33,442 nucleotides of DNA, from contig JAXDBS010000017.1 in NCBI GenBank assembly GCA_034678545.1, forward strand, positions 1 to 33,442, read 5' to 3'. The translations under genes and the position numbers were made by a program. Positions 1 through 8,913 of the stretch are shown one piece after another; position 1 is the first letter of the stretch; every line of letters starts with the position of its first letter. This DNA comes from UBA5614 sp034678545. GTDB lineage: Bacteria > Cloacimonadota > Cloacimonadia > Cloacimonadales > Cloacimonadaceae. Below the pieces are notes generated by a model. That model was not told the DNA's origin, searched no databases, and worked only from the letters and a program-made list of their open reading frames with translations.

Positions 1-1
1 C

Positions 2-3000
2 ACTGCAGCCAATCCCATAGTATTTCAGAGTTACGGGGCGAGGATCAATCCGGTCATCAAACCCGCTACATCCCCAGCAGGCATCCAGATCAAGGGAGGT
101 GATTACATCACGTTTGACGGGATAGACATCATGTTGGCCAGCGGATCCGTCACTAATTACGGCTACCGCGTATGTCCGGATTACTATCAGGCAGGGGCCC
201 GGCATAATACCATCAAGAACTGCCTGATCACGATGAACAAGGACAATGAATTGAACACGGGAGTTTACCAGGACGCTCATTACGGTTATGAGTCGCCTCC
301 CGAGAACACAAATGCATATAACATTTATCATAATATCAGGGTGGAAAACAGCGTCAAAGGCATTTATCTCGAAGGATGGAGCATGATTTATCCTGACTCA
401 GGCAACGTGATTAGCAACTGCACGATCGGCGGTTCTGAGCCGGGCAATATGGGCGGCAACTCAGGTTGGGGGTATGGGATTTATGCTGACAGCCAGTCCG
501 GGATTAGTATCTCTGATAATGAGATTAGGAATTTTTCCTCATCTGTATATGGTAGCATTGGCATCCTGGTTACTTCATGTTATGACACCTGTGCAGTCAG
601 TAACAATAAAGTTCACGGCATGGTTAACGGTGAGCCAATGTCATACTACACCATGTCTGGGATCAGTGTTTTTCTGGCAGACAACGGGATCAATGCTGCC
701 TGCATTTATAACAACATGGTTTGGGATATCATATCGAATTCCTCTACTACCGACTGGCAGAGCGTTATTGGTATCCAGGCCGGCGGAGAAGTACCGCTTA
801 GAAATGCCGGCAATATATACAATGTGGATTTCAACAGCGTCGATATTGATGGCCCTGCAGGATCCATCAGCAGCGGAATCTACATGCCGGACTGGAGTGC
901 CGTGAACCGGCTGCGGAACAACATAATCTTCAACAGCACAACCGGCCAGGTAGGCGAAACCAGGCACATCTGCCTGAACCTGAGTACGTCCGGTCCGATC
1001 CTGGGGGTGGCTGGGTCCATTTCTGACCGCAACATTTTCTGCCTGGCTGATACCGCTAACGGCAGCCTGGTCAGGCTTACCGACACCGATTACGTAACCC
1101 TGCCATCCTGGGCTGCTTTTCTCGGACAGGATTCGCACAGCTACAGCAGCGATCCGCAATTCGTCTCCGCTACCGACCTGCATATCAGGGCGGATGTGCC
1201 GACCCGGGTGGAATCCAACGGCAGCTATTTCGAGGGAGCCATTACCTGGGTGACGCAGGACATCGACGGGAATGCCCGAAATGCCCTTACCCCCGATATC
1301 GGAGCGGATGAGGGAGACTTCGTTTGCTGGACTATTTATAAATATATACCGGGAGATTACGCAACTATAGCACTCGCAGTATCTGAATTGAATTCTACAG
1401 GAGCCGACGATAACAATTGGATATTCTATGTGGCCGCCGGACATACCGAGAATGTAACTTCTCCCATCATATTAACTGCTACCGGTGACATTTTGCATAG
1501 CATTATTTTCATGAAAGATCCTGCCACCTTCGGAGCTAACCCGAGAATTACGAGAACAGATGCTGGTTCGCTTAGCACGGTGGTTTTAGGGGGAGCCGGC
1601 GACGCTGTTATTCGGTTGGACGGATCAGATTACGTAAGTTTCGATGGTATTGATGTTACTGCTGTGAACAGCGGCATTGAATATGGTTACATGACTTTCA
1701 AACCTAACGGCTCAGACGGGTGTAAAAAAGTCACAATAGAAAATAGCTCAGTGACGATGAACAAGGGAACTTCGAGCATTGTGGTTGGCATATACTTAAG
1801 CAATGGTCCAACTTCCATTGCCTCAAATACAGGCGTTACGATAACTGACAGTACCGGCCTCAGCGAGGATATCGTTGTGCGAGGAAACACGATTTCAAAT
1901 GTCAGCACCGGCATTTATGCCATAGGGTCAATGGCAACTGGGTTTGATGACCTTGATTTTACTATTGGTGAAGAGGGCCTCCCCAATATAATCCGGAACT
2001 ATGGGGGAGGATCGTATACCGCCTGTGCCATTAACATTGTTAATGTTTCCAATCCCGAGGTTTGCTACAACCAGATTGATAACATGGAGGGAGGAACAGC
2101 TCACCCCAGTAGTCTGTATGGCATTATCTTTAGTTATGCTGCAGGGCATCTTGTCGCGTCACATAACCTGATCCGACTGTCCTCTTCGAGTACATATCCT
2201 GTCTATTGGATATACAACGCTGTTGCCTGTAGTTCAGAAAACTACAGCTACAACACCTTTTCCGCAGGCCAGTTTGACTCACAGCTGGATTCATATCTGA
2301 TTTACGCTTCCAGTACCACACCCCATAAGACTGTATCCGGCAACCAAATTAGCGGGCAGATAGTTAAAACTGGCATAGTAGGCGCTTTATATTGTTACTA
2401 CAATATATATACGGCGTCAAACGGCACTGAAACATTCATCGGAAACAACTTCTCCAATATTAGCGTAACAGGCAGTTCAAACCTAAGAGGAATCTACTCG
2501 ACCGGCAAATACAACCGAATTTGCAGTGGAAACACAATAAGCAATCTTAGTGCCGGGACCGGAATTGTCTCAGGAATATGGCTGCTTGGTTATAATAATG
2601 CCCAAAATACAATTCATGACAATACGGTTGCTCAGATTAGCGGTGAGAGAACCATATACGGTATTACAACAACGGGAGAATCAGCCGTGTTCAATAATGA
2701 AGTCTATGCGTTGTCAAGTAATGGCTCTGCTCAGATTTACGGAATATACATAGATACATACAGGACAATGAGCATACATAAGAATAAGGTCCATGGTTTA
2801 TACATATCAGGATACTCAGGCACAATCGACGGAATCTGCATAGCTAGCTCAAACGTTCCAAACAATGTCACAGAAAACAGTATCTATGACCTGGAAGCAA
2901 CAGGAGACTCAAGCCGCGTTGCTGGCATCTTTATAGGCGGGGGAACGGAAAATCTGGTTTGCAACAATCTGATTAGTGACCTACGCATTCCCAACGCTGA

Positions 3001-3844
3001 TTTTGATATGTCTCTTGCCGGTATTTTTGCGGGAGGAACCAGCGCGACCGCCAACAGAATATATTACAACACAGTATTGTTGGATGCCGCCAATACTGGA
3101 GCAAACTTTGGCTCCAGTGCTATCCTGGCTTTGACAACAACTGTCACGGATATTCGCAACTCAATTCTGGTCAATCTCTCAACATCCAACGGTACAGGCC
3201 TTACAACTGCATACAGAAGAGCTGATTCAACCCTGGCGACCTACTCCCTTGATTCCGGCAATAACCTTTTCCATGCCGGCGGCTTTCGTTCAACCAATGC
3301 CATCATGGCTGATGGGACAAACATCTACTCAACACTTAATGATTACAAGGCTGCTGTGTATCCTCGTGACCTTTGTTCTGTAAGCGAAAGTCCCACTTTC
3401 CTCAGCCTGGTTGGCGGCGACTCAACCTTCCTGCACATTGATCCTGCCATACCCACCCAAGTGGAAAGCGGCGGGCAGCAGATTGCCGGTCTGGATGAAG
3501 ATTATGACGGAGATATACGATATGGCAGCATTGGCTACTCCGGCACCGGCACCGCTCCCGACATCGGAGCGGATGAAGGCGATTTCATGCCTGTCGGCCA
3601 GACCCTGGACACGCCGGTGGTCAGCATCAGCGCTGCCGGCGCGGAGGTCATCCTCAGTTGGGAAGCCGTTCCCGGCGCTGCTTCCTACAAGGTGTTCGCT
3701 TCCTCCGATCCCTCCGCTTTTCCGGAAACGCCCCTTGCCACAGTGGGAGACCCCGTCTATCATTATCAGGCCACTCAGCCGCAGCAGTTCTTCCGCGTGG
3801 TGGCGGTAAGTGAAACCAGCCGTTCAAGGGCGGCGAAACATTAA
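2..3844 (+). CDS. Giant secreted beta-helix protein with FN3-like C-terminus (5' end outside the window)
   Basis: The frame is open from base 2, so the gene begins before the window; the Met at 131 is internal. The visible 1280 residues read as a right-handed parallel beta-helix (pectin-lyase-like fold), with rungs rich in N-x-I, G-I-Y and S-x-N-x-I. Two homologous modules follow each other. Each begins with a segment like YITFDGIDIM or YVSFDGIDVT and ends with PDIGADEGDF (DNA about 1291-1322 and 3557-3588). An FN3-like domain (about 3598-3841) closes the protein at FFRVVAVSE plus a short basic end. No T9SS tail is present. The likely role is a surface or extracellular protein binding or cleaving polysaccharide; no catalytic residues could be assigned. 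The middle of the gene looks more AT-rich than the flanking housekeeping genes. The next gene starts 25 bases downstream, so the two are probably cotranscribed. Confidence 0.85.
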   Translation, partial: TAANPIVFQSYGARINPVIKPATSPAGIQIKGGDYITFDGIDIMLASGSVTNYGYRVCPDYYQAGARHNTIKNCLITMNKDNELNTGVYQDAHYGYESPPENTNAYNIYHNIRVENSVKGIYLEGWSMIYPDSGNVISNCTIGGSEPGNMGGNSGWGYGIYADSQSGISISDNEIRNFSSSVYGSIGILVTSCYDTCAVSNNKVHGMVNGEPMSYYTMSGISVFLADNGINAACIYNNMVWDIISNSSTTDWQSVIGIQAGGEVPLRNAGNIYNVDFNSVDIDGPAGSISSGIYMPDWSAVNRLRNNIIFNSTTGQVGETRHICLNLSTSGPILGVAGSISDRNIFCLADTANGSLVRLTDTDYVTLPSWAAFLGQDSHSYSSDPQFVSATDLHIRADVPTRVESNGSYFEGAITWVTQDIDGNARNALTPDIGADEGDFVCWTIYKYIPGDYATIALAVSELNSTGADDNNWIFYVAAGHTENVTSPIILTATGDILHSIIFMKDPATFGANPRITRTDAGSLSTVVLGGAGDAVIRLDGSDYVSFDGIDVTAVNSGIEYGYMTFKPNGSDGCKKVTIENSSVTMNKGTSSIVVGIYLSNGPTSIASNTGVTITDSTGLSEDIVVRGNTISNVSTGIYAIGSMATGFDDLDFTIGEEGLPNIIRNYGGGSYTACAINIVNVSNPEVCYNQIDNMEGGTAHPSSLYGIIFSYAAGHLVASHNLIRLSSSSTYPVYWIYNAVACSSENYSYNTFSAGQFDSQLDSYLIYASSTTPHKTVSGNQISGQIVKTGIVGALYCYYNIYTASNGTETFIGNNFSNISVTGSSNLRGIYSTGKYNRICSGNTISNLSAGTGIVSGIWLLGYNNAQNTIHDNTVAQISGERTIYGITTTGESAVFNNEVYALSSNGSAQIYGIYIDTYRTMSIHKNKVHGLYISGYSGTIDGICIASSNVPNNVTENSIYDLEATGDSSRVAGIFIGGGTENLVCNNLISDLRIPNADFDMSLAGIFAGGTSATANRIYYNTVLLDAANTGANFGSSAILALTTTVTDIRNSILVNLSTSNGTGLTTAYRRADSTLATYSLDSGNNLFHAGGFRSTNAIMADGTNIYSTLNDYKAAVYPRDLCSVSESPTFLSLVGGDSTFLHIDPAIPTQVESGGQQIAGLDEDYDGDIRYGSIGYSGTGTAPDIGADEGDFMPVGQTLDTPVVSISAAGAEVILSWEAVPGAASYKVFASSDPSAFPETPLATVGDPVYHYQATQPQQFFRVVAVSETSRSRAAKH

Positions 3845-3869
3845 ATATAAACAGACCGGGGAGGTGTAC

Positions 3870-5492
3870 ATGAGACAGATTATTTTGTTATGCTTTATCC
3901 TTGCAAGCTGGGTGGGATTGAGCGCCCAGACCCCGGAATGGCAATGGGCCCGGCGGGCAGGAGGGGCACATGCAATCACCGGCGAAAGGGACATTGGTCA
4001 GAGTGTCTCCTGTGACACCGATGGCAACATCTATGTCACGGGAATGTTCTACGGCACCGCCGATTTCGGCAGTACAACATTGACCTGTCCAAGTGGCTGG
4101 CCAGATATCTATGTGGCCAAGCTGGATGCAAACGGCAACTGGCTTTGGGCGAGGCAGGCAGGTGGAACCGGTGATGATTATGGCTGTGGAATAAAAACAG
4201 ACAGCAACGGAAACAGCTACGTCACAGGGTACTTCAAATCCAGCGCCACATTCGGAAGCTTAACGCTGTCAACCTATTCTTACTTCGCTGATATCTTTGT
4301 TGCTAAACTGGACACCAATGGCAACTGGCTCTGGGCCAGGCAAACTGACAATACCGGTGATATCTATAGTTACGGCATTGCAATCGACAGCGGTTGCAAC
4401 TCATATGTAACCGGTATTTTCGAAGGCACGGCCAGTTTCGGTTCCACCACTCTTACCTCCAGCGACGATTTTGATATTTTTGCCGCCAAACTGGACGCCA
4501 ACGGCAACTGGCTCTGGGCTAATGGAGCAGGGGGGGCAAGCGGCTACGATTATGGTTTTGCTGTTTGCGCCGATGGCTTCGGAAATTGCTACCTGACAGG
4601 ATATTTTTGGGATACAGCCAGTTTTGGATCCCTCACTGTAACGGGTGCCGGCGGTAACGATGCTTTTGTTGCCAAGCTGGATCCGGGCGGAAACTGGCTC
4701 TGGGTCAGGAGTGCCGGCTCAATTTACAACAACGATAGTGGTTATGGCATCTCGACGGACAGTGATGGATACTGCTATGTTACCGGTATTTTCGAAGGCA
4801 CAGTCAGTTTTGGTTCCACATCACTTATTTCGTATAATATAGACGTCTTTGTCGCCAAACTGGATGACTCTGGCAACTGGCTCTGGGCAGTTCAGGGGGG
4901 CGGTTACAATGAAGATTGGGCAACCGGTATTTTTACTGACCGCAACGGTAACAGCTATGTCAGCGGATATTTCAGACTAAGCGCATTCTTCGGCACAGCC
5001 ACGATTAACAATAGCGGCTGGGATGATATTTTTACCGCCAAGCTTGATACGAATGGCAACTGGCTCTGGGCAATAGGCGCGGGAGGGGCAGATTTTGATA
5101 AGGGATATGGTATTTGTGCGGATGATGCCGGGAATGCCATAGTCTCGGGATGCTTTCAATCCGCCGCCCTGTTCGGAGCTGATTCACTGGTCTGCTCAGG
5201 CACTGATGACATCTTCATTGCCAAACTGGCCGTTTCCGCCCCGCCCGGCCTACCCCTGCCCCCTCAGAACCTGTCCATAGCCTGGTATGGAAACGATATC
5301 CTGCTTAACTGGGACCCCGTCACCCAGGACACCGGCGGCCAGCCCCTCACCCCGGACCATTACAACGTATATTGGGCCGGCTACATCGGTGGTCCCTACA
5401 CCTGTGTCCAGACCACAGCTACGTTCTGGATCCACACGGGCGCCATCCTGCAGCCACCCAAACTGTATTATGTGACAGCCGTCAGCGAATGA
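3870..5492 (+). CDS. Secreted seven-repeat SBBP beta-propeller protein with terminal FN3 domain
   Basis: A 540-residue protein. I chose the ATG at 3870 and not the in-frame one at 3810 because it follows GGGGAGGT at good spacing and opens a clean signal peptide (MRQIILLCFI, cleavage near SAQ at residue 19-20); the longer start would overlap the upstream gene. Residues about 20-455 are SBBP-type beta-propeller repeats of about 60 residues, with the pattern GNxYVTGxF, FGSxTL, DIFVAKLD and NGNWLWA. Six full units carry the NWLWA strand. The first such strand (PEWQWARRAGG) lies at the extreme N-terminus and the last FIAKL lies at the end of the array, as expected for a seven-bladed ring closed by strands from both ends. 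Residues about 455-540 are an FN3-like domain ending YYVTAVSE. Probably a secreted or surface protein; its ligand is unknown. Confidence 0.85.
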   Translation: MRQIILLCFILASWVGLSAQTPEWQWARRAGGAHAITGERDIGQSVSCDTDGNIYVTGMFYGTADFGSTTLTCPSGWPDIYVAKLDANGNWLWARQAGGTGDDYGCGIKTDSNGNSYVTGYFKSSATFGSLTLSTYSYFADIFVAKLDTNGNWLWARQTDNTGDIYSYGIAIDSGCNSYVTGIFEGTASFGSTTLTSSDDFDIFAAKLDANGNWLWANGAGGASGYDYGFAVCADGFGNCYLTGYFWDTASFGSLTVTGAGGNDAFVAKLDPGGNWLWVRSAGSIYNNDSGYGISTDSDGYCYVTGIFEGTVSFGSTSLISYNIDVFVAKLDDSGNWLWAVQGGGYNEDWATGIFTDRNGNSYVSGYFRLSAFFGTATINNSGWDDIFTAKLDTNGNWLWAIGAGGADFDKGYGICADDAGNAIVSGCFQSAALFGADSLVCSGTDDIFIAKLAVSAPPGLPLPPQNLSIAWYGNDILLNWDPVTQDTGGQPLTPDHYNVYWAGYIGGPYTCVQTTATFWIHTGAILQPPKLYYVTAVSE

Positions 5493-5528
5493 TTAACGCG
5501 AATGAATCCAGCTGATGATCAGATAACG

Positions 5529-5575
5529 CAAGGGGAGGTCAAAACCTCCCCTTGGCTTGCCTTGGTGCTTTTTTT
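5529..5575 (+). terminator. Hairpin between convergent genes, probable terminator
   Basis: A perfect 11-bp stem (CAAGGGGAGGT at 5529-5539 with its complement at 5544-5554) has a 4-base loop, and a run of seven T lies at 5569-5575. About 14 bases separate stem and T-run, so the intrinsic terminator is not textbook. It sits 36 bases after the propeller gene stop. It also lies about 80 bases beyond the stop of the convergent gene at 5636, where it may act as a barrier on the minus strand without a T-run. Confidence 0.55.
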
Positions 5576-5635
5576 CGGTTTCCTTTAAAAAGCTCAAATC
5601 TCTTGGCGGCAGGACCGGAACTAAATACGGATGTC

Positions 5636-6976
5636 CTACTGCAGCTTCACCAGTTTGTGGGTGGAAACGGCCTGGCCGCCCGCGTTCAGCCGGATGAAGT
5701 AGATCCCGGCCGGGCAGGCGTTGGCCTGGGAGTCTTTGCCGTCCCAGCTGAAATTATTCAGTCCCGCCTTGGCGTCATGCGCGAATCCGGAATACACTTT
5801 TTCGCCTTTGAGGTTGTATATTTCCAGTTCGGCCGGCGCTGCTTTGTGCAGCTGGTAACTGATGGTGGTGGCGTTTCGGAAGGGATTGGGAAAGGCTGTC
5901 CTGATGCCTTCCGCCGGCTGCGCTGCGGTTTCCTGAGCATTCGCGGTGCCCGTGATGTTGGCGGTCAGGGGAATGGTCAGCAGCGGATAATGGGGATTGT
6001 CGGTCGTGATGGTGATGGTGGCGTTGTCGGGTCCGGCGTGGCTGGGGACGAGGCCCACGTCAAAGGTCAGGGCGCCATGGAAGGGGATGAGGTAGGCGTC
6101 CCTGAACTGCGGATAGACAAAGTAGTCCTGGCTGTCCACGCTCAGCTCGATATTCATGTCCTGGGTCCACCAGTTGTTGAGCGTAAAGCTCTCAGTGTAG
6201 ATCCCGTCCTGCGGAACGGTCCCGAAATCGATGCTCTGGACGCTGAGCGGGTTGGTGTTCTCTAGCGCCTGGATGACGTATTTGCAGCCTTGCAGGATCT
6301 CTTTGGTCGAGTTGTTCTGGAGGAAGAAGACCCATTCGAAATGCTCGGCGTTCCAGGCGGCGGACGCGTTGAAGGTTAGGGTCAATGTCTGTGTCTCGCC
6401 GGTGCTGAAGTCGATGGGCGTGCCGCTGGCGCCGGGCGCCATCAGCCGGTTGACGAATTCCAGGTGGGTCTGGCCCTGCCAGCTCTGCTGGATGCCGGAT
6501 TGGGTCAGGGCACCGTGCAGCCTCAAATTCGTCTGGGAGTCGGGTTCCATCCTTGTTACAGTGACTGTTACGGTATAGACCAGTCCCTCGTGCGTGGCGG
6601 CGGCGCTGATCGTATAATTGGAGGGGACCGCCAGCCGGTTGTTCACTTTGGTCCTATAGCCGGAGTACATGCTGTTGGTGTTGCTGCCGCCCTCGGTCGG
6701 GTTCATCCCGTCAAAGTAGGCGGTCGGCCAGTTGCCGATGCCGTAGTAGCTGTTGCGGGCGTTGCTGTAGGTGTTGGCATAGCTGTCGCTGTTATGGTTT
6801 TCGATGATGGCGGCCCGGTGTCCGTTTTCCACCAGGTCGTCCGCTCCCATGGCGGCGCCGGGGCAGTAGGGGCACCAGGTCCCGGTCCCGATCTCCACCA
6901 CCACCATGTCCCGCGGGACGGCCCAGAGCGCTGCGGCCAGCGCCGTCAAAATCAGGGCAATGAGTATCCTGTTCAT
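5636..6976 (-). CDS. Secreted thioredoxin-fold protein with T9SS type A sorting tail
   Basis: A 446-residue protein; ATG at 6976 preceded by AGGAGA. Signal peptide at residues 1-19 (MNRILIALIL, Ala-rich). A thioredoxin-like domain follows, with a redox-type motif WCPYC (Cys35, Cys38) and a likely cis-Pro loop NWPTAYFDG (Pro84), as in Omp28-like secreted proteins. Residues about 100-355 are beta-rich and appear to be Ig-like domains. Residues about 365-446 match a T9SS type A sorting domain: FPNPF near its start, ELEIYNLKGEKV, then GIYFIRL. The protein is probably exported across the outer membrane and attached or released there. It is the last gene of a likely psuG / M55 peptidase / this gene operon, 27 bases after the peptidase stop. 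A disulfide or redox role on surface proteins is suggested by CPYC but is not shown. Confidence 0.85.
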   Translation of the reverse strand: MNRILIALILTALAAALWAVPRDMVVVEIGTGTWCPYCPGAAMGADDLVENGHRAAIIENHNSDSYANTYSNARNSYYGIGNWPTAYFDGMNPTEGGSNTNSMYSGYRTKVNNRLAVPSNYTISAAATHEGLVYTVTVTVTRMEPDSQTNLRLHGALTQSGIQQSWQGQTHLEFVNRLMAPGASGTPIDFSTGETQTLTLTFNASAAWNAEHFEWVFFLQNNSTKEILQGCKYVIQALENTNPLSVQSIDFGTVPQDGIYTESFTLNNWWTQDMNIELSVDSQDYFVYPQFRDAYLIPFHGALTFDVGLVPSHAGPDNATITITTDNPHYPLLTIPLTANITGTANAQETAAQPAEGIRTAFPNPFRNATTISYQLHKAAPAELEIYNLKGEKVYSGFAHDAKAGLNNFSWDGKDSQANACPAGIYFIRLNAGGQAVSTHKLVKLQ

Positions 6977-7003
6977 ATTTATCTCCTGTATGTGATTTTC
7001 ATT

Positions 7004-7849
7004 CTATGATATATTAGCCGAATAGGCCAAAGTGACAAGGGCCATGATCGCCTCGAACATCACGGCGTAATCGTCCTCGCGGAACTCGACCGTTCTGCCG
7101 TCCAGCCTGTTTACATGGGGCATCAGGCAGGCGACGTCCGCCATCGAGGTGGAGAGGAATTCTATTTTCAGGGTGACGGGAGGCTCGAATTTATACAGCG
7201 GGTAGGCGGATTTGTCTTTGGACAGCGCCTTCCGGACGGCTTCCGCGGTTTTCTCCCGGACGAGCAGGGAGGAGTAGTTTTTAGCGGCAAACTTGGCGAT
7301 GGCTTCCTTGGTGACCACGCAGTGCACCCAGGGCATGGCGCCTGGAGTTAAAATCTCTTCCGAAAGGGTTTTGTCTCCGGTCACCAGGGTGACGGGAACG
7401 CCGTGATAGCCGGCGTAGGCGGCGTTGATCAAAGCTTCGTTCATCCGCTGTCCGTTCAGCCAGATCTTATGGATGCGCCGGTTGGAATAGGTGTGGTCCA
7501 TGTTGCCTTTGAGGGCGCCGGTGCCGGCGTGGTAGCCGACCAGGAAAACCTGTTCGTATTCAGCGGAAAAAGCGGGCATCATGTAATGCGGCCGGGGGTT
7601 TCCCGAGATCAGGCTGATCCGTTCGTCCAAAGCCGTGAAGCTGTAGTCGATGTTATCCCCGTTGGCGTGGGAGTCCGCGATGGTGATCTCTTCGATTTGC
7701 TCGTTTTGGCGGCTGTCCTTCAGGCTTTCCACGATGTTCTGCAGATGGCTGTGCATCAGGGCCTTGACGCCCGCCCGGTTCTCCTTTTCCTGCTCCCAGT
7801 TGAAGGTCCCGGGGATGCCTTCCATGTCGAGTGAGATATAGATCTTCAT
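7004..7849 (-). CDS. dppA: M55 family D-aminopeptidase (DppA-like)
   Basis: A 281-residue zinc aminopeptidase of MEROPS family M55. The known family member, Bacillus subtilis DppA, cuts D-amino-acid peptides such as D-Ala-D-Ala. The metal-site pattern is intact: SLDMEG gives Asp8 and Glu10, SHANG gives His61, VGYHAGT gives His107, and Glu138 lies in MNEALINA. His119 in MDHTYS matches the catalytic His of DppA. Length is normal for the family (about 270-280). There is no signal peptide, so it should be cytoplasmic and may recycle peptides from the cell wall or diet. It lies 54 bases downstream of psuG and 27 bases upstream of a secreted thioredoxin-fold gene on the same strand, suggesting a salvage operon. 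The physiological substrate cannot be read from the sequence, and the gene symbol is by family only. Confidence 0.9.
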   Translation of the reverse strand: MKIYISLDMEGIPGTFNWEQEKENRAGVKALMHSHLQNIVESLKDSRQNEQIEEITIADSHANGDNIDYSFTALDERISLISGNPRPHYMMPAFSAEYEQVFLVGYHAGTGALKGNMDHTYSNRRIHKIWLNGQRMNEALINAAYAGYHGVPVTLVTGDKTLSEEILTPGAMPWVHCVVTKEAIAKFAAKNYSSLLVREKTAEAVRKALSKDKSAYPLYKFEPPVTLKIEFLSTSMADVACLMPHVNRLDGRTVEFREDDYAVMFEAIMALVTLAYSANIS

Positions 7850-7903
7850 ATCCTGCTCCCGTCTCCAAATATCATTGCCAGACTTTCTTCCCGGCCATCC
7901 CTG

Positions 7904-8875
7904 TCAATGCTTTCCTGCCAGGGCCCGGGCGATGCGGCTGCCCAGCGTCACGTTGTTGCGGAGCAAAGCCAGGTTGGCCCGGACCGACTTGCCCTCGGTG
8001 ATCTCGGCCAGCCTTTGCAGCAGGAACGGCGTCACCGCCTTGCCCCGGATGCCGGTCTGGTCAGCTTCCCTGAGGGCCTGTTCGATCCGGGGATTGATCA
8101 CGGCGGCGGGGATGTCAAACTCCGCGGGGATGGGATTCATCACCGCCAGGCCGGGGGAACAGCCCTTCCGCCCGGAGTTGGCGTGCAGTTCCAGCTGCGC
8201 CTGCCAAACCGCGGCGAGGGTGTCCGTATGCTCGATTCTTTCGATCTTATATTCCGTTTCCCGCGTGTAGAAAGCGGGGCAAAGTCCGGTCTGCCAGCCG
8301 TACACGGGCACGGACAAGGTTTCTAACTGCTCCAAAGTGGCGGGCAGGTCGAGGATGGCCTTGCAGCCGGCGGTGACCACGATGACGGGATGGTCTTTGA
8401 GGGCGGACAGGTCGGCCGAGATGTCCAGGCTCTGCTGCCAGAGGCGGTGGACGCCGCCGATCCCGCCGGTGGCGAAGACCTGTATCCCCGCCAGGTGGGC
8501 CAGCTGCAGCGTGGCGGAGACCGTGGTGCCGCCGCTGAGTTTATGGGCCACGGCCAAAGGCAGGTCCCTCCGGGCAAGCTTTTGCAGGACATGGGCATGG
8601 GTCCGGCTCTGGAGCGAAAGCTCGCTCAAGCGGTCCAAGTCCCGCTCCTTCAGCCCGATTTGGATGACCCCGTCCAACACCGCCAGGGTGGCAGGCACGG
8701 CTCCCTTGTCGCGCGCGGTCTTTTCCAGTTCCCGCGCCGTTTCCAGGTTTTGGGGGAAGGGCAGCCCGTGCGTGATTACCGTGGATTCCAGGGCCAGGAC
8801 CGGTTTCCCTTCTGCCAGGGCCGCTTCCACCTCCGGTGCATAGCGGACGGGAAGTCTGTCTGTGATTCTCTTCAT
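7904..8875 (-). CDS. psuG: Pseudouridine-5'-phosphate glycosidase
   Basis: Breaks the C-C glycosidic bond of pseudouridine 5'-phosphate, giving uracil and ribose 5-phosphate (pseudouridine salvage). Recognised by PVLALESTVITHGLPFPQN near the N-terminus, GAVPATLAVLDG, the GATGGIGGVHR-type loop (here FATGGIGGVHR), TAGCKAILDL carrying the Lys equivalent to the Schiff-base Lys of E. coli PsuG, and VMNPIP. I chose the ATG at 8875 (323 residues, near the usual 310) over the in-frame ATG at 8902, because a TTGACA / TATGAA promoter occupies 8885-8913 and the longer start would lie inside it. With that promoter the transcript would start only about 3 bases before the ATG. No pseudouridine kinase gene (psuK) is in the window. 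Confidence 0.92.
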   Translation of the reverse strand: MKRITDRLPVRYAPEVEAALAEGKPVLALESTVITHGLPFPQNLETARELEKTARDKGAVPATLAVLDGVIQIGLKERDLDRLSELSLQSRTHAHVLQKLARRDLPLAVAHKLSGGTTVSATLQLAHLAGIQVFATGGIGGVHRLWQQSLDISADLSALKDHPVIVVTAGCKAILDLPATLEQLETLSVPVYGWQTGLCPAFYTRETEYKIERIEHTDTLAAVWQAQLELHANSGRKGCSPGLAVMNPIPAEFDIPAAVINPRIEQALREADQTGIRGKAVTPFLLQRLAEITEGKSVRANLALLRNNVTLGSRIARALAGKH

Positions 8876-8884
8876 GATCGTGAC

Positions 8885-8913
8885 TTCATAATTACCATAC
8901 ATCAGCTTGTCAA
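8885..8913 (-). promoter_or_regulatory. psuG: Promoter of the psuG operon
   Basis: On the minus strand TTGACA (8908-8913) is followed after 17 bases by TATGAA (8885-8890). Transcription would start near 8878, about 3 bases before the psuG ATG at 8875, giving an almost leaderless mRNA. No Shine-Dalgarno sequence would fit in such a leader. Confidence 0.6.

Noticed and set aside
5552..6265. 237-residue plus-strand frame opposite the thioredoxin-fold gene
   Set aside because: Shadow of the minus-strand gene, whose signal peptide, CPYC motif and sorting tail are clear.
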